This document shows, piece after piece, positions 57,739 to 64,000 of a DNA stretch of 64,000 nt. The notes under the pieces are model-generated. The model had not been told where the DNA came from. It saw only the letters and a list, made by a program, of their open reading frames with translations, and made no database searches. Numbering within the stretch: the first letter of the stretch is position 1; each line of letters opens with the position of its first letter. The DNA is taken from NCBI GenBank assembly GCA_009773475.1, contig WSXV01000002.1:412578-476577 (forward strand), given 5' to 3'. This DNA comes from Desulfobulbaceae bacterium (GTDB taxonomy: Bacteria; Desulfobacterota; Desulfobulbia; Desulfobulbales; Desulfocapsaceae). Position numbers and translations under genes: made by a program.

Positions 57739-58983
57739 ATGACAAAGCGCAGAGTTGTCGTTACAGGTGTTGGACTGGTTACGCCCCTTGGTACTGGAAC
57801 TCGAAAAACCTGGGAAAATATCTGTGCTGGAATCAGTGGCGTGGGGCTTATTACCCGCTTTGATACCAGCGAGTATGCAGTGAAGATAGCCGCAGAGGTT
57901 AAGGATTTTCAGGTCGAAGATTTTATTGAGAAAAAACTGGCCAAACATCTTGATCTCTTTGTTCAGTATGGCATTGCTGCCGCCAGGCTAGCCTTTGAAG
58001 ATAGTGGCGCGACTATCAATGAAGCTAATTGTCAGCGCGTCGGGGTCATTACCGGATGCGGGATGGGTGGCTTGCCTACCATTGAGCAAAACCATCTTAG
58101 TTATCTTGATCGTGGCCCTAAGCGTATTTCTCCTTTTTTTATCCCCATGGCAATTCCCAATATGGCTTCTGGTCATATCTCCATGCAGCTTGGCGCAAAG
58201 GGGCCCAACCTTGCCCTTTCCACAGCTTGCGCCGCAGGAACCCATGCTGTCGGTGAGGCGTATCGCTCCATCGTCTATGGGAGTTGCGATATGGTGATCA
58301 CGGGAGGGACCGAGTCTGTAATCTGTCCCCTTGCGGTTGGCGGATTTTCCTCTATGAAGGCGCTCTCTACCCGAAATGATTCGCCAACAATGGCATCCAG
58401 ACCTTTTGACAAGGATCGGGATGGCTTTATCATGTCAGAGGGCTCAGGGATGCTTGTGGTCGAAGAGCTTGAGCATGCCTTAGCTCGGGGAGCAAAGATC
58501 TATGCTGAAATTATTGGATATGGGGCAAGCAGTGATGCCTATCATATCGCTGCTCCACCTGAAGATGGCGAAGGGGCTGCACGATGCCTGCGACTGGCCC
58601 TGCAGGATGCAGGGCTTAGGCCTGAGGATATAGATTATATAAATGCCCACGGGACGTCAACGCCGCTCAATGATCGTTGTGAAACGCAGGCCATTAAGAC
58701 TGTCTTTGGCGATCATGCCAAACGACTTGCTGTCAGTTCCACTAAATCCATGACCGGCCATATGCTTGGGGCCGCGGGTGGCATTGAGGCTGCGTTTACT
58801 GCACTCAGTATTTTGGAGCAGATAGCCCCGCCTACAGTGAATTTGCAGGAGGCGAGTCCTGAGTGTGATCTTGATTATGTCCCCAATAAGGCCAGAAAAA
58901 TGCAGATTCGTGCGGCAATGTCCAACTCTTTCGGTTTTGGCGGTACGAATGGTGTCATTGTTATGCAGCACTATGATGGTTAA
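57739..58983 (+). CDS. fabF: 3-oxoacyl-ACP synthase II
   Basis: MTKRRVVVTGVGLVTPLGTGTRKTWENICAGISGVGLITRFD...LSTACAAGTHAVGEAYR...INAHGTSTPLNDRCE. Confidence 0.98.
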   Translation: MTKRRVVVTGVGLVTPLGTGTRKTWENICAGISGVGLITRFDTSEYAVKIAAEVKDFQVEDFIEKKLAKHLDLFVQYGIAAARLAFEDSGATINEANCQRVGVITGCGMGGLPTIEQNHLSYLDRGPKRISPFFIPMAIPNMASGHISMQLGAKGPNLALSTACAAGTHAVGEAYRSIVYGSCDMVITGGTESVICPLAVGGFSSMKALSTRNDSPTMASRPFDKDRDGFIMSEGSGMLVVEELEHALARGAKIYAEIIGYGASSDAYHIAAPPEDGEGAARCLRLALQDAGLRPEDIDYINAHGTSTPLNDRCETQAIKTVFGDHAKRLAVSSTKSMTGHMLGAAGGIEAAFTALSILEQIAPPTVNLQEASPECDLDYVPNKARKMQIRAAMSNSFGFGGTNGVIVMQHYDG

Positions 58984-59021
58984 ATGATAGTATAGGGAAG
59001 TGCCTTTACCAGGAGTGTGAT

Positions 59022-59453
59022 GTGAAGATAGCAATTGGAGCGGATCATGGTGGTTTTCACTTGAAAGAAATGATTCGGGGACTGGTGACCGATCTTGGCC
59101 ATGAGGTTCACGATATGGGCTGCTATTCCATGGAATCTGTTGATTATCCTGATATTGCCAAATTAGTCTGTGCACAGGTTGATACTGGTGTAATGGATCG
59201 TGGTATTTTGATTTGCGGAACTGGCATCGGGATGTCCATGGCGGCCAATAGGTATCAACATGTGCGAGCTGCTCTCTGTCATGATCATTACACTGCCCGG
59301 ATGAGTCGTGAGCATAATAATGCCAATGTCCTATGTATGGGTGAACGGGTGATTGGTATTGGTGTAGCTGACGAAATTGTTCGAATATGGCTGGAGATTG
59401 AATTCAGCGGTGGACGGCATCTTGGTCGCATTGAGCAGTTCAGTCAATGTTGA
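59022..59453 (+). CDS. rpiB: Ribose 5-phosphate isomerase B
   Basis: KIAIGADHGGFHLKEMIRGLVTDLGHEVHDMG...GILICGTGIGMSMAANRY. Confidence 0.98.
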   Translation: MKIAIGADHGGFHLKEMIRGLVTDLGHEVHDMGCYSMESVDYPDIAKLVCAQVDTGVMDRGILICGTGIGMSMAANRYQHVRAALCHDHYTARMSREHNNANVLCMGERVIGIGVADEIVRIWLEIEFSGGRHLGRIEQFSQC

Positions 59454-59614
59454 AGAAGAAGTTCTAAGATTTTTTAAGAATTTTGAGAATTGGCCTGGCA
59501 GGCGAAATGTTCCAACCTACCACTTTTGAAATAATGAGTACGATTGGTTGGTTTTCCCCACGCCTTTTTATAAAAGTTTGTTGATTAAAGGCAAAAGTTA
59601 AAGGTATTCCTGAT

Positions 59615-60865
59615 ATGAACGCATTGCAGAAAACAGATCCTGAAATTTATGACAGCATCAGGCGTGAATATGATCGTCAAAATAATCAGTTAGAGTTGAT
59701 AGCGTCTGAAAATATTACATCGCAAGCTGTTCTCGAGGCCCAAGGATCTATTTTTACCAATAAGTATGCCGAAGGGTATCCGCATAAACGCTATTACGGT
59801 GGTTGTGAGTATGCGGATGAGGTTGAGCTGTTAGCTATTTCCCGGGCCAAGGAGGTTTTTGGTGCTGAATATGCAAATGTCCAGCCCCACTCAGGATCTC
59901 AAGCCAATATGGCCGTTTACTTTGCGACTCTGAAGCCAGGGGACAAGGTGCTGGGTATGGATCTTGCGCATGGTGGTCATTTGACCCACGGAAGTAATGT
60001 TAATTTCTCAGGTCAGCTGTTTGACTTCATCTCCTATGGGGTTGAGCGTGATACGGAACAGATTGATATGGCTAAAGTTGAACGCTTTGCCTTTGAAAAT
60101 AAGCCCAAGATGATTGTGGCTGGTGCCAGTGCCTATCCGCGATTTATCGATTTTGCAGCTTTTCGGAGAATAGCCGATGAGATCGGAGCTCTGCTTATGG
60201 TTGATATGGCGCATATTGCCGGTCTGGTTGCCGCCGGAGTGCATCCTTCTCCGGTACCCTATGCGGATTTTGTCACCACTACCACCCATAAGACCTTGCG
60301 GGGTCCTCGCGGTGGGCTGATTCTTGCCAAGGAAAAATGGGCCAAGGTATTGAACAGTCATATTTTCCCGGGTATCCAGGGCGGCCCTTTGATGCATGTC
60401 ATTGCGGCGAAAGCTGTGGGTTTCAAAGAAGCCATGAGTGATGCCTTTAAGGCAGATCAGGTTCAGGTTGTGGCAAATGCCAAGGCCCTTGCAGCGGGTT
60501 TAATTTCCAGAAATTTCAGACTAGTCTCCGGTGGAACCGACAATCATCTTTTTCTGGTCGACTTGAGTAATAAGGAAATTTCTGGAAAAGAGGCCGAAGA
60601 ACTTCTTGAACAGGGTGGTTTGACGGTGAATAAGAATGCGATTCCATTCGATACTAAATCACGGTTTGTGACCAGTGGCGTGCGTATTGGAACGCCCACG
60701 GTTACCACTAGAGGGTTGAAGGTCCCAGAAATGGCCCTGATCGCCGATTGGATTGATCGTATTATTAGTAAGCGTGATCAACAGACGATAAATATTGTTC
60801 GCCAGGAAGTCCGGGATCTATGTGCCAGATATCCTCTTTCTGATATTGTTAATGCTCCTGAATAG
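59615..60865 (+). CDS. glyA: Serine hydroxymethyltransferase
   Basis: [47 protein letters not shown]...[18 protein letters not shown]. Confidence 0.99.
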   Translation: MNALQKTDPEIYDSIRREYDRQNNQLELIASENITSQAVLEAQGSIFTNKYAEGYPHKRYYGGCEYADEVELLAISRAKEVFGAEYANVQPHSGSQANMAVYFATLKPGDKVLGMDLAHGGHLTHGSNVNFSGQLFDFISYGVERDTEQIDMAKVERFAFENKPKMIVAGASAYPRFIDFAAFRRIADEIGALLMVDMAHIAGLVAAGVHPSPVPYADFVTTTTHKTLRGPRGGLILAKEKWAKVLNSHIFPGIQGGPLMHVIAAKAVGFKEAMSDAFKADQVQVVANAKALAAGLISRNFRLVSGGTDNHLFLVDLSNKEISGKEAEELLEQGGLTVNKNAIPFDTKSRFVTSGVRIGTPTVTTRGLKVPEMALIADWIDRIISKRDQQTINIVRQEVRDLCARYPLSDIVNAPE

Positions 60866-60877
60866 TAGCGTGAAATC

Positions 60878-61348
60878 ATGAAGTGTCCCTACTGTGGTCA
60901 TCTTGACAATAAAGTAATCGATTCCCGATTGAATAAAGAGAGCACTATTACCAGGCGTCGCAGGTCATGCCTGTCCTGTAATCAGCGTTTTACCACGTAT
61001 GAGCGGCTGGAAGTTATGATGCCGGTATTGGTCAAGAAAGACGGCCGCCGTGAGGTCTGGGATCGTCAGAAAATGGTTTCCGGGCTAGAAAAGGCTTGTG
61101 AAAAAAGACCGGTGAGCTGTGACGAAATTGATTCGTTTGTTGATGAGATCGAGAAGAAACTTCAGGATCTTGGTTTGAAAGAGGTCTCTTCCCAAGTGAT
61201 AGGCGAGTGGGTGATGGAGGGCTTGCCCTCCCTTGATGAGGTTGCCTATGTACGTTTTGCCTCCGTTTATAGGCAGTTTAAGGATGTCAGCGAATTTGTC
61301 GATGAGCTGAAAACCTTAATAGGTGCGAGAAATCCTAAAGGTGTATAA
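60878..61348 (+). CDS. nrdR: Transcriptional repressor NrdR
   Basis: MKCPYCGHLDNKVIDSRLNKESTITRRRRSCLSCNQRFTTYERLE plus ATP-cone. Confidence 0.98.
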   Translation: MKCPYCGHLDNKVIDSRLNKESTITRRRRSCLSCNQRFTTYERLEVMMPVLVKKDGRREVWDRQKMVSGLEKACEKRPVSCDEIDSFVDEIEKKLQDLGLKEVSSQVIGEWVMEGLPSLDEVAYVRFASVYRQFKDVSEFVDELKTLIGARNPKGV

Positions 61349-61351
61349 TAA

Positions 61352-62464
61352 GTGCTGACGCCTGACATCGATCAGGAGTATATGCGATTGGCTCTGAAGG
61401 AGGCACGTAAGGGAATTGGGCGGACATCCCCTAATCCCTGTGTAGGGGCTGTTGTTGTTCGTGAAAATGTCCCGATTGCCAGGGGCTATCACAAAAAGGC
61501 AGGAACTCCTCACGCTGAAGTCCATGCCTTGCGCAAGGCTGGAGTTTTAGCCCAGGGCGCAACTTTGTACGTGACCCTGGAACCATGTAATCATATCGGA
61601 CGCACTCCTCCCTGCACGAAAGCGATAATCGCCAGTGGTATCAAGCGGGTGGTGGTTGGCATGGAAGATCCCAATCCTCTTGTTCATGGCAGTGGTATCA
61701 AGTATCTGCAAAGTCAAGGGGTTGAGGTTGTCAGTGGGGTCCTTGCCGCTGAATGTCATGCCCTAAATCGACCTTTCATTAAATATATCACTCAGGGGCT
61801 TCCTTGGGTCGTGATGAAGGCGGGAATGAGTCTTGATGGCCGCATCACATATCAGCAGAATCAAAGCGGCTGGATGACAGGGCCGGCTTCCAGCTTGAAG
61901 GTGCACCGCCTTCGTGATCGTGTCGATGCGATTCTGGTGGGAGCTACAACGGTCAGAATCGATGATCCCTCCCTTACTACTCGCTTGCCCCATCGCCAGG
62001 GGAGAGATCCTCTTCGTGTTATCCTTGATACGCATTTGTCCATTCCTGCCTCGTCCAAAATCCTTCTCCTTGAATCTTCATCACCTACCTGGATTTTCTG
62101 CGGATTTGATGTTAGTTCTGACAAAATAGAAAAAATCAAAAAGACTGACAAGGTTATTGTCCGGCAGGTGGGATGCGACGAAGATGGTCGGCTTGAGCTT
62201 CGACAAGTGCTAACGGTTCTTGCACGTGATGCAGGAGTAACATCATTGCTTGTTGAGGGTGGTTCCACTGTGCATGGGGCATTTTTGCGACAGAAGTTGG
62301 TCGATCATGTTATGTTTTTTATAGCTCCGATTTTTGCTGGGAGTCATGGAACAGCTGTTGTTGATGGGCTAAATATTACTGACCAGCAAGATGCAGTTCG
62401 CCTGCAAAACGTCAACTATCGCCGTTTAGGATCGGATATCTTGGTTGAAGGTGATATCCTGTAG
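61352..62464 (+). CDS. ribD: Riboflavin biosynthesis deaminase/reductase RibD
   Basis: YMRLALKEARKGIGRTSPNPCVGAVVVRENVPIARGYHKKAGTPHAEVHAL...LEPCNHIGRTPPCTKAI; C-terminal reductase LVEGGSTVHGAFLRQKLVD. Confidence 0.98.
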   Translation: MLTPDIDQEYMRLALKEARKGIGRTSPNPCVGAVVVRENVPIARGYHKKAGTPHAEVHALRKAGVLAQGATLYVTLEPCNHIGRTPPCTKAIIASGIKRVVVGMEDPNPLVHGSGIKYLQSQGVEVVSGVLAAECHALNRPFIKYITQGLPWVVMKAGMSLDGRITYQQNQSGWMTGPASSLKVHRLRDRVDAILVGATTVRIDDPSLTTRLPHRQGRDPLRVILDTHLSIPASSKILLLESSSPTWIFCGFDVSSDKIEKIKKTDKVIVRQVGCDEDGRLELRQVLTVLARDAGVTSLLVEGGSTVHGAFLRQKLVDHVMFFIAPIFAGSHGTAVVDGLNITDQQDAVRLQNVNYRRLGSDILVEGDIL

Positions 62465-62516
62465 TTATCTTTGTGAAGTATGATTCCAGAGCATAGTGTT
62501 TATCATTTTGCAAAAT

Positions 62517-63464
62517 TTAATATTTAGCCAGGATTTGATTGCTGAGGCAGGCACTTTCGCAACTCAAAAGGTCTGGATAATTTATCGTTAGAAACACCTC
62601 ATCTTTTTCAAAATTAAGGCTGTGTGTCACTGTAAGGTTATTTGGTAGAGCAAGTTTTCTTATTCTGTCTGTAAAAACCTTTTCCGCATCTTCCCGTCTT
62701 GAGTAAAATGTTCTTTGCAGGAGTTCAAGCAGGGTGTGCACTTTTTGCGGTGGATTCATTGCTTGATGTTCGATGATTTGCTTAAACGGTTGTCCTTCAA
62801 AAAGAGATGTAATTGATTGATGTGTACGATGGGCTATATCGCGACTCAGTGATATCAGCCTTTTTTGTTTTCCTGCCCCTGGTTGTAATAATTCGATAAG
62901 AAAAGAAAAGAACATTCTGTCATTAGTCGGAAGATCTACTAATTCAACGGCCAGTTTTTCCCCAATAAACCCATAATGGATTTGAGTCTGAATTTTTTCT
63001 TCTAATTTTAGAAGGTTAGTATACTGATAGAGTAGGTCCACATGTGGCTTATGTCCTAAGAGAGGAAGAAAGAACGATAGAATTTCCTTCTCTTTAATCT
63101 TTTCAAGGCAATATTTAAGGAAAAAAGCTGTTTCCATGGGAGTGAGAGGGCCATCAAGCTGCTGATCGGTAAGGATGTAATGTAGAAATGTACGAGCCGG
63201 GAGCTCATGAGGAAGAATCAAACAATAAAGATTGGCCTGACTGAAACAATGCTGGAGTGCATAGAAGCGTCGACGGCCACAGACCAGTTGAAATCTCCCC
63301 CCTTCAGATTGTTGAACAGTGAGAGGATGGAGAATTCCCACATCCTCAAATGATTGTTTGAGACGTGCCGAAGGTTTTTCATCCAAGAAAGGGTGAAGAC
63401 ACCAACTCGAATCGGAACTGATTGAGTCCGACGGGATATATTGAAACGCAGATGGGATAAACAT
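62517..63464 (-). CDS. ParB N-terminal nuclease-domain-like protein
   Basis: RLKQSFEDVGILHPLTVQQSEGGRFQLVCGRRRFYAL...TPMETAFFLKYCLEKI resembles ParB/Sulfiredoxin-fold. Confidence 0.75.
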   Translation of the reverse strand: MFIPSAFQYIPSDSISSDSSWCLHPFLDEKPSARLKQSFEDVGILHPLTVQQSEGGRFQLVCGRRRFYALQHCFSQANLYCLILPHELPARTFLHYILTDQQLDGPLTPMETAFFLKYCLEKIKEKEILSFFLPLLGHKPHVDLLYQYTNLLKLEEKIQTQIHYGFIGEKLAVELVDLPTNDRMFFSFLIELLQPGAGKQKRLISLSRDIAHRTHQSITSLFEGQPFKQIIEHQAMNPPQKVHTLLELLQRTFYSRREDAEKVFTDRIRKLALPNNLTVTHSLNFEKDEVFLTINYPDLLSCESACLSNQILAKY

Positions 63465-63557
63465 GGGGCCAATTGGGTCAGGAACTTAAAAGAGCTCTGG
63501 CGGTTAAGTTGAGTAGCTGTATAAAGTTAATTGTAAATCAAAAGAAAGATCAAATAA

Positions 63558-63845
63558 TTAAGAATTATTAATTTTATCTCGAAGAATTCCTGATGGCTTG
63601 AAGGTGATTACTCTACGAGCGTCTAAGGTGAGTTCGTCCCCGGTTTGAGGATTGCGGCCTCGACGTGAATTTTTGTCTTTTACATTAAATTTCCCAAAAC
63701 CACTGAGAAGGAGATCCGATCCGTCAATCAATGTATTTTTAGAGATACGGAGAAAGGCTTCTACGGATTCCGTGGCCTGAGTTTTACTGAGTGTACTGTG
63801 AGTTTTATAAACGTGTTGCACTAATTCTGCTTTTGTAAGTGTCAT
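63558..63845 (-). CDS. ihfA: Integration host factor alpha / HU family protein
   Basis: MTLTKAELVQHVYKTHSTLSKTQATESVEAFLRISKNTLIDGSDLLLSGFGKFNVKDKNSRRGRNPQTGDELTLDARRVITFKPSGILRDKIN. Confidence 0.92.
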   Translation of the reverse strand: MTLTKAELVQHVYKTHSTLSKTQATESVEAFLRISKNTLIDGSDLLLSGFGKFNVKDKNSRRGRNPQTGDELTLDARRVITFKPSGILRDKINNS

Positions 63846-64000
63846 ATGTGTCTCCTTGAGAAAATTGAAAATATTTCTTGATGAAGGTTATTTGTTGGAA
63901 AAAGGTGAATTCAAGTCGCAAATGCAACTCTCTCTAATGTAGGTTAAATGGGCAAGCTGTGTTATTCTCAGCGCTCTTCTAACCACGACGAAAGAGGAGT

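Overview
This 64 kb window looks chromosomal, probably from a Desulfobulbales-like (deltaproteobacterial) organism; the taxonomy is inferred from gene content only. About 50 CDS and two tRNAs (Asn, Pro) can be supported. Much of it is housekeeping: htpG, hemG/hemY, pcm, pyk, era, ctpA-envC-ftsX-ftsE, ileS-lspA-fabD, mlaA/mlaC, rpmF-plsX-fabH-acd-etfBA-fabG-acpP-fabF, rpiB-glyA-nrdR-ribD, a parB-like gene and ihfA. Three accessory structures stand out. (1) At 0.84-2.87 kb there is a two-cassette integron-like array with no integrase in the window. Its two attC sites have R'' boxes exactly complementary to the start of their own cassettes. It carries a DUF4062 (TIR-like) protein and a cyclase-like protein, a candidate signalling/defence pair. 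(2) At 17.9-31.9 kb there is a six-gene type I secretion locus that encodes MotB-like and MotA/ExbB-like proton-channel proteins alongside TolC, HlyD, an ABC transporter and a ~2035-aa RTX-repeat protein. The composition matches the Salmonella SPI-4 SiiABCDEF system. (3) Two loci at convergent gene ends (16.8 and 38.1 kb) carry a tandemly duplicated double-hairpin element with conserved architecture and a CACCTTATGCC motif but otherwise diverged sequence. A radical SAM / methyltransferase / DUF5714 fusion protein with in-frame 54-bp repeats is also notable. All functional assignments come from reading motifs; no database search was run.
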